From contig NZ_CP035103.1 of the NCBI RefSeq assembly GCF_006094695.1, forward strand, positions 2,108,001 through 2,172,000: DNA of 64,000 nucleotides, given 5' to 3'. Below are positions 18,927 to 29,448 of the stretch, in pieces. This DNA comes from Kocuria rosea (GTDB lineage Bacteria; Actinomycetota; Actinomycetes; Actinomycetales; Micrococcaceae). The stretch's first letter is position 1, and each line of letters begins with the position of its first letter. A program made the translations under genes and the position numbers. The notes under the pieces were generated by a model that had not been told where the DNA came from, did not search any database, and saw only the letters and a list, made by a program, of their open reading frames with translations.

Positions 18927-19820
18927 ATGGACCAGCACGACGAGGACCAGCACCGCGAGCAGCACGCCCACCGGCGCAGGGGGCGGCGCACGGTGATGAT
19001 CACCGGCGCGAGCGACGGCATCGGGGCCGCCGCCGTCCGCGAGCTGGCGGGACGGGGTCACGACGTCGTCGTCGTCGGGCGATCGGGCGCGAAGACCGCG
19101 GCGGTGGCCGGGCCCCTCGGGCTCCGGCACTTCACCGCGGACTTCGCGCGGCTCGACGACGTGCGCCGGCTCGCCCGGGTGCTGCAGGAGTCCGTGCCGC
19201 GGATCGACGTCCTGGTCAACAACGCCGGCGGGATCTTCGACCGCCGCGAGCTGACGCCCGACGGGCACGAGATGACGTGGCAGGTCAACCACCTGGCGCC
19301 CTTCCTGCTCACCCACCTGCTGCTCGATCGGCTCGTGGCGGACGGCGCGGCGGTGCTCAGCACGTCCAGCGTCGCGGCCCGGATCGGCCGGCTCTCGCCG
19401 GAGGTCCTCGTCGACGACCGGCGCTGGTCCCCGCAGGGGGCCTACGGGGACACGAAGCTCGCCAACATCCTCTTCACCCGCGGCCTCGACCGCCGGCACG
19501 GGCCGCACGGCCTCGCCGCCGCGGCGTTCCACCCCGGGGGCGTCGCGACGAACTTCGCCTCGGGCACCACCACCCCCCTGCGGTTCCTGTACCGCACGCG
19601 CCTGGGCCGCCGGCTCATGATCACCCCGGAACGGGGCGCGGAGACCCTGGTGTGGCTGGCGGAGGGCGCCGCCGGCGAGGACTGGCGCTCCGGGGGCTAC
19701 TTCGAGAAGAGGCGGCCCGCCCGTGCCCCGTCCCGCGCGGCCGACGACGCGCTCGCGGACGCCCTGTGGCGGCGCAGCGCCGAGCTGGTGGGGCTCACCC
19801 CGGGGCACCCGGCCGGCTGA
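18927..19820 (+). CDS. Short-chain dehydrogenase/reductase
   Basis: NAD(P)-binding Rossmann protein of 297 residues, starting at the ATG at 18927 after GAGGAGG. The first 25 residues are a His/Asp/Glu-rich extension. The cofactor motif TGASDGIG, the NNAGG motif and the YGDTK catalytic pair are all present. The layout resembles retinol-dehydrogenase/WWOX-like SDRs. Its 3' end overlaps the oppositely directed kinase gene by 26 bp. The substrate is not known. Confidence 0.9.
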   Translation: MDQHDEDQHREQHAHRRRGRRTVMITGASDGIGAAAVRELAGRGHDVVVVGRSGAKTAAVAGPLGLRHFTADFARLDDVRRLARVLQESVPRIDVLVNNAGGIFDRRELTPDGHEMTWQVNHLAPFLLTHLLLDRLVADGAAVLSTSSVAARIGRLSPEVLVDDRRWSPQGAYGDTKLANILFTRGLDRRHGPHGLAAAAFHPGGVATNFASGTTTPLRFLYRTRLGRRLMITPERGAETLVWLAEGAAGEDWRSGGYFEKRRPARAPSRAADDALADALWRRSAELVGLTPGHPAG

Positions 19821-20406
19821 GCACCAGCGCGTCGACCTTCGCCCAGAGCTGCTCGACCGTCCCGTCGTTGACGAGGACGGCGGTGATCCAGCGCGGGTCG
19901 ATGCCGGCCTCCGAGGGGTGCGGGTCCTCCGCGGCGGGAGCCCCGGGGCGCACCACGTGCACCACCCGGCCCCCGGCGGCCGTGATGGCCTGGGCCTCGA
20001 CGTCGAAGCGCACGTCCGTGAACACGACCGGCCCGCCCAGCCGGCGGGCGGTCTCCAGCCCGCGGTCCGCCCACACCGTCTCCCCGAAGACGGCCTTGCC
20101 GGCCTCGTTGCCGACCTTCTGCAGCAGCGTCCGGATCTCCCGGTGCACCGGGTCCCGCGCCTCGTCCTTGAGCAGACCCCAGTCCCCGCCGGCCTCCGAC
20201 AGCACCGTGGCGAGCCGCACGAGCCGGCCGTCCCGGACGCCCACGAGGGGGTCCAGCTCGGTGAGGAACAGCCGCAGCGGGTCCGCGAAGGCCACCCGTG
20301 CGTAGCCGTGCGCGTCCACGAGGCGGTCGCCGCACGTGTCCTTGCCCGACTGCTTGCGCCCGTGCAGCCCGATCAGCCGCGGGCGGGGGTCCGGTTCCTG
20401 GGCCAT
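19795..20406 (-). CDS. Deoxynucleoside-monophosphate-kinase-like P-loop protein
   Basis: A 203-residue P-loop kinase from the ATG at 20406. The Walker A is GLHGRKQSGKDTCGDRL at about residues 13-29, followed by YARVAFADPLR, the layout of phage T4 dNMP kinase and related AAA-type nucleotide kinases. VVFTDVRFDVEAQAI supplies the later acidic motif. Related genes are common in phages and occur in chromosomes of actinobacteria, so it may be a domesticated phage gene. It converges with and overlaps the SDR gene and diverges from tetR. A nucleotide-salvage role is inference. Confidence 0.75.
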   Translation of the reverse strand: MAQEPDPRPRLIGLHGRKQSGKDTCGDRLVDAHGYARVAFADPLRLFLTELDPLVGVRDGRLVRLATVLSEAGGDWGLLKDEARDPVHREIRTLLQKVGNEAGKAVFGETVWADRGLETARRLGGPVVFTDVRFDVEAQAITAAGGRVVHVVRPGAPAAEDPHPSEAGIDPRWITAVLVNDGTVEQLWAKVDALVLSRPGAPG

Positions 20407-20490
20407 GACGGGTCTCCTCCGGTCGTGCGCCGACGTGGTCCAGCGTACGGACGGGGGCACGACGGCGCACGGGGCACCACCCGCCGCAAA

Positions 20491-20517
20491 GTTGCACTAT
20501 GATGTCGTGAGTGCAAC
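20491..20517. promoter_or_regulatory. TetR-family operator over the tetR-MFS promoter
   Basis: GTTGCACT (20491-20498) and AGTGCAAC (20510-20517) form a perfect 8-bp inverted repeat with an 11-bp spacer. A TATGAT -10-like hexamer (20499-20504 region) falls inside, so binding by the adjacent TetR protein would block transcription of its own operon. Confidence 0.7.
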
Positions 20518-20569
20518 ATCTATTCGACCTCGGGCGCCTCCGGTGACGGCGGGCGCACGGGAGCAGCGC

Positions 20570-22962
<2,393 letters not shown>

Positions 22963-23041
22963 CGGGTCCCGGCGTCCGGCCGGCCCGGAGCGGGAACTGG
23001 CCGAAAGGCCATGTGCTTCTGTGAACACCCCCGGTAGGCTC

Positions 23042-23075
23042 GGGCCCGGGCCGGATCCGCGCCCGGCCCGGGCCC
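23042..23075 (+). other. Leader hairpin ahead of a 34-codon gene
   Basis: A perfect 11-bp GGGCCCGGGCC inverted repeat with a 12-nt loop lies between the MFS gene and the small ORF at 23103. A TAGGCT at 23035-23040 could be a -10 element directly before it. It could be the MFS terminator or a structured 5' leader. Confidence 0.5.
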
Positions 23076-23102
23076 CACCCACCCCCCTCGGAAGGAACTG
23101 TC

Positions 23103-23207
23103 ATGATCAGACTGGTCGGCGAGTTCGACGCGTTCTTCAACCCCAACTTCACGGCCATCCTCGGCATGTTCTTCGACCTGGTCCGCGCGGTGCTGCTCGG
23201 CGGCTGA
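23103..23207 (+). CDS. 34-residue hydrophobic/amphipathic peptide
   Basis: A short gene with a strong ribosome site (GGAAGGA, 7 bp before the ATG). The peptide begins MIRLVGEFDAFFNPNF and ends DLVRAVLLGG. It is rich in Phe and Leu with a few charges, consistent with one amphipathic or membrane helix. It has its own upstream hairpin and a textbook terminator hairpin 23 bp after the stop, so it looks like a monocistronic unit. I do not recognise the family. A small membrane peptide is one possibility; a secreted amphipathic peptide is another. Confidence 0.6.
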   Translation: MIRLVGEFDAFFNPNFTAILGMFFDLVRAVLLGG

Positions 23208-23229
23208 GCCCCGGTCCACCCCGCGCCCT

Positions 23230-23260
23230 CGGCGCCGCCGGAGCCCCTCCGGCGGCGCCG
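23230..23260 (+). terminator. Hairpin terminator after the 34-residue peptide gene
   Basis: A perfect 14-bp stem (23230-23243 with 23247-23260) with a CCC loop. Confidence 0.75.
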
Positions 23261-23366
23261 TCCGCGTTCCCGGAAACTTTCGGCGGTCGGCGCCGCCTGC
23301 TAGGTTCTGCGCATCAGGCACTCGGCGGATCGGCCGCCCCCGCAGCGCAGACCCCAGGAGGTCGCC

Positions 23367-23864
23367 GTGAGCCAGCACCACCACGTCGGCGGAGCCACCG
23401 GCGTCGGCACCCGCGCCGTGGTGGTCCGCGGCGGGCCCGTCCTGCGCACCGAGCGGCACACCGTCGTCGACGAGACCGACCGGACCGTCACGGTCGACGA
23501 CGGCACCCGGTTCGCCAAGACCACCGGACCGGTGCGGGACGCCCCGGAGGCCGACCCCGCCGAGCCCGACGGCGCGCACGCCCCGGTCCGGCTCGTCACC
23601 GAGGGCCACCCGGCCTTCGAGCAGCTGTGGGCGGACGCGGTCCTGAGCACGTTCACCGACTCCGACCACACCGCCTACGTCGAGGGCCTGATCGCCTCGA
23701 ACCGGCTCGCCCGGCGCGGCGACGTGCACGCCCACTACGACGTGGCCGCCATCATCGACGAGCTCGCCGCCCTGCACCCCGACCTCGAGGCGATCCCCGA
23801 GGACCTGTTCTGGGCGGTCGTCGACCGGCACGGCCGCGAGGACGACCGGGACGTCACCCCCTGA
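23367..23864 (+). CDS. Unknown protein with YDV...FWxVVxRH motif
   Basis: A 165-residue soluble protein from a GTG with AGGAGG upstream. The first 60 residues are a small beta-type domain (TRAVVVRGGPVLR, DRTVTVDDGTRF). It is followed by RLVTEGHPAFEQLWADAV and a C-terminal motif that starts HYDVAAIIDELAALHPDL and ends FWAVVDRH. The protein at 30169-30942 has the same domain order, with two copies of the last motif. I know no named family. It stands alone between terminators. Confidence 0.75.
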   Translation: MSQHHHVGGATGVGTRAVVVRGGPVLRTERHTVVDETDRTVTVDDGTRFAKTTGPVRDAPEADPAEPDGAHAPVRLVTEGHPAFEQLWADAVLSTFTDSDHTAYVEGLIASNRLARRGDVHAHYDVAAIIDELAALHPDLEAIPEDLFWAVVDRHGREDDRDVTP

Positions 23865-23873
23865 CGCCGTTTC

Positions 23874-23893
23874 GGGACCGGCGCGCCGGTCCC
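23874..23893. terminator. Palindromic terminator between convergent genes
   Basis: GGGACCGGC and GCCGGTCCC pair around a short GC centre, between the stops of the 23367 gene and tdk. Confidence 0.5.
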
Positions 23894-23897
23894 CGGC

Positions 23898-24488
23898 TCA
23901 GCCCAGGCGCCCGTCCGAGTGCCGCAGGTAGCAGCCGGCGCACATCGACTCGTAGGACACGGCCGCACCGTCGATGGCCACCTGGTCGCCCTCGAAGACC
24001 GGCTCCCCGTCCACCGTGCGGGCGTTGAACATCGCCTTGGACCCGCAGCGGCAGATCGTGCGCAGCTCCTCGACCGTGTGGGCCACGGCCAGCAGGCGCG
24101 CCGCGCCCGGGAACGCCTCCGTGCGGAAGTCGGTGCGCAGCCCGTAGGCCAGCACCGGGACGCCGTCGAGCACCGCGATGCGCAGCAGGTCGTCGACCTG
24201 GGCCGGGGCGAGGAACTGCGCCTCGTCCACCAGCAGGCAGTGCACCGGTCCGCACTCCCGCACGGCGGCCCGGAAGCGCTCGCGCGCCCCGTCCTCCGGG
24301 GCCAGCAGCAGGTCGACCCGCCGGGACTCCCCCAGCCGTGAGACCACGGTGTCCGCGCCCTTCGAGTCGATCGCGGGCTTGGCGACGAGGACCGTCTGGT
24401 CGCGCTCCTCGTAGTTGTGCGCGGCCTGGATCAGCACGGTGGACTTGCCGGAGTTCATCGCCCCGTGCCGGAAGTAGAGCTTCGCCAT
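23898..24488 (-). CDS. tdk: Thymidine kinase, type II
   Basis: Phosphorylates thymidine to dTMP in nucleotide salvage. The 196-residue product starts at the ATG at 24488 (MAKLYFRHGAMNSGKST) with the Walker A loop, followed by the DEAQF Walker B/catalytic motif. The C-terminal half has the lasso region and a zinc site built from cysteines in ICRCGSK and MCAGCY. Length and motifs match bacterial TK type II. It converges with an unknown gene and lies divergent from the DUF72 gene. Confidence 0.96.
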   Translation of the reverse strand: MAKLYFRHGAMNSGKSTVLIQAAHNYEERDQTVLVAKPAIDSKGADTVVSRLGESRRVDLLLAPEDGARERFRAAVRECGPVHCLLVDEAQFLAPAQVDDLLRIAVLDGVPVLAYGLRTDFRTEAFPGAARLLAVAHTVEELRTICRCGSKAMFNARTVDGEPVFEGDQVAIDGAAVSYESMCAGCYLRHSDGRLG

Positions 24489-24664
24489 CAGCGGGTCCCG
24501 GCGGGCCGGGGGGCGAGGGTGGTCATGAGCGTTCTCCTGGGGTCGTGCGGGGTGCTCGGCGGGGGCGCCGTGCGTGCCGGTGAACACCCTACGTCCGCCG
24601 CGCGGCCGGCCGGCGCCCGGCGCGACGGCCGGACCCGGCGCCCTCCGCAGCTACCCTGGAGCCC

Positions 24665-25396
24665 ATGGGCTGGCACATCGGCACCTCCGGGTGGAGCTAC
24701 GACCACTGGGAGGACGTCCTCTATCCCCCCGGCACGGCCCCGGCCAAGCGCCTGGAGATCTACACCCGGGCCTTCTCCACCGTGGAGCTCAACGCGAGCT
24801 TCTACCGCTGGCCGCGCAGCAGCACCTTCGCCGGCTGGAACCGGCGCCTGCCGGAGGGCTTCCGGATGACGGTGAAGGCCCCCCGCGGACTGACGCACGC
24901 GAAGAAGCTCTACGCGCCCGAGAACTGGAGCCGGCGGATCGCCGAGTCCTGGCACGAGCTGCGGGACCGGCGCGGCGTGCTGCTCGTCCAGCTCGCGCCG
25001 GCGCAGGCCCGCGGCGACGCTCGCCTCGACTGGTTCCTGGCCGGGCTGCCGGACTGGCTGCCCGTCGCCGTGGAGTTCCGCCACGACAGCTGGGTGCACC
25101 CGGAGGTCTTCGAGCTGCTCCGGCGCCACGGCGCGGCGTACTGCGTGATGAGCGGGGCCGGGCTGCCCTGCGTCCTCGAGGCCACTGCCCCCTTCGTCTA
25201 CGTCCGCTTCCACGGCCCCGACCACCACCACCTCTACGCCGGCTCCTACTCGGACGAGGACCTGGCCTGGTGGGCGGACCGGATCCGGGAGTGGCACCAC
25301 GGCGGCCGCGAGGTCTACGCGTACTTCAACAACGACGGCGACGGCCACGCCGTGCGCAACGCCCTGACGCTGCGCCGGCTCCTCGAGGGCGGCTGA
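24665..25396 (+). CDS. DUF72 (YecE-like) protein
   Basis: A 243-residue TIM-barrel-type protein of the DUF72 family. It begins GWHIGTSGWSYDHWEDVLYP, includes TVELNASFYRWP and FRMTVKAPRGLTH, and later AVEFRHDSW and YVRFHGPD; together these cover the family's conserved residues. The biochemical role of DUF72 is not established. The ATG follows a TACCCT hexamer by 7 bp, so it may be a leaderless transcript, although a GGAG lies very close to the start. It diverges from tdk. Confidence 0.92.
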   Translation: MGWHIGTSGWSYDHWEDVLYPPGTAPAKRLEIYTRAFSTVELNASFYRWPRSSTFAGWNRRLPEGFRMTVKAPRGLTHAKKLYAPENWSRRIAESWHELRDRRGVLLVQLAPAQARGDARLDWFLAGLPDWLPVAVEFRHDSWVHPEVFELLRRHGAAYCVMSGAGLPCVLEATAPFVYVRFHGPDHHHLYAGSYSDEDLAWWADRIREWHHGGREVYAYFNNDGDGHAVRNALTLRRLLEGG

Positions 25397-25490
25397 GGAG
25401 ATCCCCGGCCGGGCGCAGGACGCCGTGCGCGGGATGCCGGGCCCGGGCATAGGATCGGGCCATCACCGTCGAGCAGGACAGGAGCCGGAG

Positions 25491-25700
25491 ATGAACCGCT
25501 ACCCCGAGCCCGCGGACCGCGACGAGGCCTGGGCGGAGACGAGCCAGGAGGGACTGGGCGTCCGCGACGAGACGTGGCTGACCGCCACCACCGACGAGAG
25601 CAACCGGCGCGCGGACGCTCCCCCCGAGGAGGCGGAGGACGACGCCCCGCCGCCGGAGGACCCGGAGGCGGGGACCAGGCGCCCACCGGACGACGAGTAG
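25491..25700 (+). CDS. Small acidic protein of unknown function
   Basis: A 69-residue protein from an ATG with AGGAGCCGGAG upstream. It begins MNRYPEPADRDEAWAET and ends in a Glu/Asp/Pro-rich tail (TRRPPDDE). It is strongly acidic and probably disordered. Similar short acidic ORFs are common in Micrococcaceae; none has a known role to my knowledge. It converges with the DinB-like gene after it. Confidence 0.55.
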   Translation: MNRYPEPADRDEAWAETSQEGLGVRDETWLTATTDESNRRADAPPEEAEDDAPPPEDPEAGTRRPPDDE

Positions 25701-25714
25701 ACCCCTCGGGCCGG

Positions 25715-26287
25715 TCAGTCCTGCGGGCTCCACGGCTCCCCGTCCGCCAGGGCGTTGAGCTCGTAGGCGGTCCGCCCGTCGAGGGACTCGCGCAGGATGT
25801 CGGCGTGCCCGGCGTGCCGGGCGTTCTCCTCGACCATGTGCAGCGCCACCCACCGGGCGGGCCACGTCCCCAGGTCCTTTGGGAACCACGGGGCGTCCGG
25901 GACGGGGATGCGGGCCTCCGGGTCCGCGGTGCGCAGGCCCGCCTCGACGCGGTCGGCCAGCGAGTACAGGGCCGCGCCCAGGGACTCGGCGGTGTCCTCC
26001 GGCTGCACGGCCTCCGGCAGGATCGCCCCGGCGGCCCAGCCGGCGTCGTCCAGCGGCTCCCCGGAGGTCCGGTGGGGGTCCGTGAGCACTGCGAACGGAC
26101 CGTGCCCGCCGATGAACAGGACGTGCCGGGCCAGCGCGCCCAGGCTCATGGCGCTCGCCGAGGGGGTCGCCCGCAGCTGCTCGGCGTCGAGGCCCTGGAG
26201 GGTGGTGGCGACCTGGCGGATCTGCTGGCTCGCGAAGGCCGCCAGGGCGTCGCGCTCGTCGGTGACGGTGGGAGTGAGGAAGGGCAC
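25715..26287 (-). CDS. DinB/DUF664-family protein
   Basis: A 190-residue four-helix-bundle protein of the DinB superfamily. Family-typical metal-ligand positions appear as the histidines in LARHVLFIGGHG and in LHMVEENARHAGHADILRE, the second of which is the classic DUF664 signature. These proteins are often thiol transferases (bacillithiol or mycothiol dependent). Because mshC is present in this genome, mycothiol is the likely cofactor, which is inference. It is followed leftward by a short gap and shares direction with the second DinB gene, 33 bp upstream of it. Confidence 0.85.
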   Translation of the reverse strand: MPFLTPTVTDERDALAAFASQQIRQVATTLQGLDAEQLRATPSASAMSLGALARHVLFIGGHGPFAVLTDPHRTSGEPLDDAGWAAGAILPEAVQPEDTAESLGAALYSLADRVEAGLRTADPEARIPVPDAPWFPKDLGTWPARWVALHMVEENARHAGHADILRESLDGRTAYELNALADGEPWSPQD

Positions 26288-26320
26288 GGTGGGCTCCTGA
26301 GGTGTCGTGCGGCGCGGGGC

Positions 26321-26884
26321 TCAGCGGGTGTGGGCGTACAGGTCGCGCAGCAGGGCGAGCTCCGCCCCGTGGTGGATCAGCTCGCGGTTGATGTGCAGCA
26401 CCAGGGCGAGCATCGGCAGGTCCGCGTACGGGCCCTCCGCCGGGCCGCACGGGCGCGCCAGGTCCGCGTCCGTCAGCGAGTGCACCCCGGCCGTCCAGCG
26501 GGCGAACTCGCGGTCGAGCTGGGCCAGCGCCTCCTCCGCGGTCCCGGCGTACGCCCAGCTCTGGTAGGACGCCTCGGGGCCGGCGAAGTGCCCGTGGCTG
26601 CGCGCGGCGAGGACCCCGACGACGACGTGCGCCAGCCGCCAGGCGATGGTCGTGAACGGCGCGGGCACCGGTTCGGGGAAGGCGAAGTCCAGCACGAGCT
26701 CCCCGCGGCCCGTCTGCATCGGGGTGCGTTCCTCGGCCCGGGGATGGACCGTCCACGCGGACCCGCCGGTGGGGTCGAAGAAGTACTCCTCGTCGGTCAG
26801 GCCGGCGAGGCGGGGCCGCAGCTGGTGGGTCCAGTGCCGGTCGATCTGGTCGGCGGCACAGGCGGCGACGTCGAGGTCGGTCAT
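26321..26884 (-). CDS. DinB-superfamily protein
   Basis: A 187-residue DinB-like four-helix protein from the ATG at 26884. It starts MTDLDVAACAADQIDRHW and has WRLAHVVVGVLAARSH and LALVLHINRELIHHGAEL, with histidines at the three expected metal positions. FFDPTGGSAWTVHPR is typical of a subset of actinobacterial DinB proteins. It forms a two-gene unit with the DUF664 gene to its left. A mycothiol-dependent detoxification role is plausible but not shown. Confidence 0.85.
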   Translation of the reverse strand: MTDLDVAACAADQIDRHWTHQLRPRLAGLTDEEYFFDPTGGSAWTVHPRAEERTPMQTGRGELVLDFAFPEPVPAPFTTIAWRLAHVVVGVLAARSHGHFAGPEASYQSWAYAGTAEEALAQLDREFARWTAGVHSLTDADLARPCGPAEGPYADLPMLALVLHINRELIHHGAELALLRDLYAHTR

Positions 26885-27099
26885 GGCGGTTCCCTCCTGA
26901 TCGGGGCGCCTCCGGCGCAGCGTCCGGTGACAGGTCCAGTGTCCTCCCCGTGGCGGACAGATCCTGTCCGCATCCACGCGGCACCCGAGCCGTGACGGAT
27001 CCCGCGCACTGCCCCTGTCCTCCCGGGCGGCAGTTCTGGACCGGCGCCCATGACGGTCCTGGACGTGGGGCGCATCGTGCTCGGCATGACGTTGCGCTC

Positions 27100-27981
27100 G
27101 TGTCCCTGGACGGTCGGGTCAGCGGCACGGACGGCACGGTGCTGTTCGCAGCGGTGCTCGTCCACGGGGTCCTGACGGTGCTGATCGGCCGCCGGGACGC
27201 CGCCTCCCCCGCCGGGGCGCCGGACCCTCAGCCGGACCGGCCGCCCGCCGCACCCGATGTCGACGGGCCACCGGCCGGGGAGGCCTCGGCCGGTGTCTCG
27301 ATCGTGCTCGTCGTGGTGGGGGTGGGGCTTCTCGTGGCCGGGGCCACGGTCCTCGTCGAGGGGGCGGTCGACGTCGCCACGGCCCTGGGCGTCAGCGGCC
27401 TCGTCGTCGGGCTCACGGTGGTCGCCCTCGGGACGTCCCGGCCCGAACTGGCCGCGTCCGTCGTCGCGGTCCGCCGGGGACAGCGGGATCTCGCCATCGG
27501 CAACGTCGTGGGCAACTGCCTGCTGAACCTCGGACTGGTGCTCGGGGTGCCGGCGATCCTCGTCGACGGCGGCCTGCCGGTACCGGCGGCGGCCGTGGCC
27601 CTGGACATCCCGGGGATGCCGGCCGCCGTGGTGGCGCTGCTGCCCATCGCCTTCACCGGGTTCGCCGTGGCCCGCTGGGAGGGCGGTCTGTTCCTGGTCC
27701 TGTACTTCGCCTACACCGGGTACGTGCTACTGGCGGCCACCGAGCACGACGCCCTGGAGGGGTTCAGCTCCGTGATGGTCTCGTTCGTGCTGCCCCTGGT
27801 CGTGATGACCCTCGTGGCGGTGAGCGCCCACGAGCTGGGCCGGCGCCGCGAGCGCCGCGAGCGCCGCGGGCCCGGCGGGCCTGCGGGCGCCCCCCAGCCG
27901 CCGCGGGTGGGCCGGGGCACGGTCACGGTCAGCCGGACCGCAGTCCGCTCACACCGTTGCCGAGGAGCACCGCGCCGATGA
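27100..27981 (+). pseudogene. N-terminally truncated Na+/Ca2+ exchanger (CaCA family)
   Basis: Only the linker and second half of a CaCA exchanger are present. The linker VSLDGRVSGTDGTVLF precedes a Pro-rich loop, then the alpha-2 repeat GLTVVALGTSRPELAASV and GNVVGNCLLNL, and the closing helices. The alpha-1 repeat and its helices, normally about 130 residues ahead, are missing, and the next gene starts too close upstream for them to fit. The reading frame is open from 26950, but the first clear family similarity is near the GTG at 27100. Only one alpha repeat makes function as a usual transporter unlikely. The frame's last 40 codons overlap the convergent transporter gene. Confidence 0.6.
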
Positions 27982-28597
27982 CGACCAGCACGACGGTCAT
28001 CACCCAGGAACCGTTGGCGGTCATCCACCCCTTCGCGGCCGCCAGCACCGTGGCGGCCCGGTCCCCCAGGACCACGTGGAGCAGCACCGGGGCGGCGACC
28101 GCGGCGCTGGCGACCCCCGTGAACAGCAGGAGCGCGAGCACCTGGTGCGCCACGGACGCCGTGGCCGTCGCGATCGCGGCCGCCCCCGTGACGACCAGCA
28201 CCGCGTTCTTCGGGTTCACCGTGACCAGCAGGAAGGCCACGGCCAGGGCCTTCGGGGGCGTCATCGTGTCGACCGCGGTCATCCACCGCGCCGGCTGCGA
28301 CCCCTCGAGCGACCGGCTCCGCCACTGCTTGACCCCCAGCAGCAGCAGGGTGCCGCCGAGCACGACCCGCAGGACGCCGACCCAGGGCGCGGGATCGTCG
28401 CGGGGCAGGGTCGTGTCGACGACCAGCACGGTGAGGGCGGTCACGACGGCGATCCCGGCGATCCAGCCGGACAGGAACGCGGTGACCGCGCCCCGGGTCC
28501 CGCTGGTGACGAGCATCAGCATGATCACGGCGACGGGCAGGGAGGCGGCGAGCAGTCCCACCGCGATCGGGAGACCCGCGGCTGCGGCTGCCGGCAC
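27929..28597 (-). CDS. GAP-family/LysE-like membrane transporter
   Basis: A 222-residue integral membrane protein with six hydrophobic segments. The GTG at 28597 follows CAGGAGG and gives VPAAAAAGLPIAVGLLAAS; the longer open frame upstream is Pro/Arg-rich and looks non-coding. The motif TPPKALAVAFLLVTVNPKN is typical of the GAP family (peptidoglycolipid-addressing-like) and related LysE exporters. It may export a small lipid or amino-acid-type molecule. The 3' end overlaps the exchanger remnant. Confidence 0.78.
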   Translation of the reverse strand: MPAAAAAGLPIAVGLLAASLPVAVIMLMLVTSGTRGAVTAFLSGWIAGIAVVTALTVLVVDTTLPRDDPAPWVGVLRVVLGGTLLLLGVKQWRSRSLEGSQPARWMTAVDTMTPPKALAVAFLLVTVNPKNAVLVVTGAAAIATATASVAHQVLALLLFTGVASAAVAAPVLLHVVLGDRAATVLAAAKGWMTANGSWVMTVVLVVIGAVLLGNGVSGLRSG

Positions 28598-28793
28598 GAC
28601 GACCTCCTGGGAACGGGTGCCCGTGACCGGGCCGCTGACGCCCGGGGCTGCGGTCGAGCCGACCGCTCCCCTCGACGAGGGCTGGGACCCCGGGTACCGG
28701 GGCCCACCCGCCCTGCGACGGGGACGATCGGAACACTGGCCTCGGGGGCACATCCTTCTCCACCAGGGTGGAGGTCGCGGGCACGGCCGCGGA

Positions 28794-29318
28794 TCACCCG
28801 GCGCGGGTGGCCGTCCTCAGCGTCCCGGCGATGTCGCGGGTCCAGGCCTCGATCCGGGGCCAGTCCCGGTGGTCGCCGAAGCGCCCCCCTGTCCCCCGGA
28901 GGAGGAGTCCGGCCCAGCCCGGCAGCTGCTCGGCCTGCGCCACCCCGGACAGCAGCAGGTGCCCGCGCGGGTGCACCACCTCCCGCAGGGACGCGGCCAG
29001 CCGCCGGTTCTGGGCGCGGCGGGCCGGTCCGCGAAGGATCCGGGGCAGGGCCGCGGACATCCCCACGCTGAACAGCCACACCGGCCGGGTCCGCAGCACG
29101 GCCTGGTGGCGGTGGACGAACGCGGTGGCCACCGGCAGCCAGTCCTGGTCGTGGATGGCACTGCCGAGCACGACGGCGTCGTAGTCGCCGAGACCGTCCT
29201 GCTGTTCCATGGGCCCGACGTCGACCGACGAGCCCTCGTCCCGGAGCACGTCGGCGATCCGCCGGGCGATCTCCGCCGTCGACCCGTGTGCGCTGGCATG
29301 TGCGACGAGAATCCGCAT
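28794..29318 (-). CDS. Flavodoxin-domain protein
   Basis: A 174-residue FMN-binding protein from the ATG at 29318. The phosphate-binding loop is HASAHGSTAEIARRI, with later YDAVVLGSAIHDQDW, as in the menaquinone-dependent protoporphyrinogen oxidase (HemG)/flavodoxin group. The downstream helices and a WPRIEAWTRDIAG tail fit that group. It is divergent from the gene at 29449, and a 20-bp tandem repeat lies between them. Electron-transfer partner and role are not clear. Confidence 0.85.
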   Translation of the reverse strand: MRILVAHASAHGSTAEIARRIADVLRDEGSSVDVGPMEQQDGLGDYDAVVLGSAIHDQDWLPVATAFVHRHQAVLRTRPVWLFSVGMSAALPRILRGPARRAQNRRLAASLREVVHPRGHLLLSGVAQAEQLPGWAGLLLRGTGGRFGDHRDWPRIEAWTRDIAGTLRTATRAG

Positions 29319-29355
29319 CTCCGCCTCCCTCTCGGTCCTGCCCCCAGCGTAGGCC

Positions 29356-29425
29356 GACGACCGGCCGGACCGGGTGACGACCGGCCGGACCGGGTGACGA
29401 CCGGCCGGACCGGGTGACGACCGGG
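29356..29425. repeat. 20-bp tandem repeat, three copies plus a part copy
   Basis: The unit GACGACCGGCCGGACCGGGT occurs at 29356, 29376 and 29396, with a partial fourth copy at 29416. The copies are identical. The period equals two helical turns, and the array lies between divergent starts, ending at the -35 position of the 29449 gene. Confidence 0.9.
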
Positions 29426-29448
29426 GACGCGGGACGTAGCGTAGAACC

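Noticed and set aside
28598..28753. An upstream extension of the GAP-family gene to the ATG at 28753
   Set aside because: The added residues are Pro/Arg/Gly-rich and lack similarity, while a GTG at 28597 has an excellent ribosome site.
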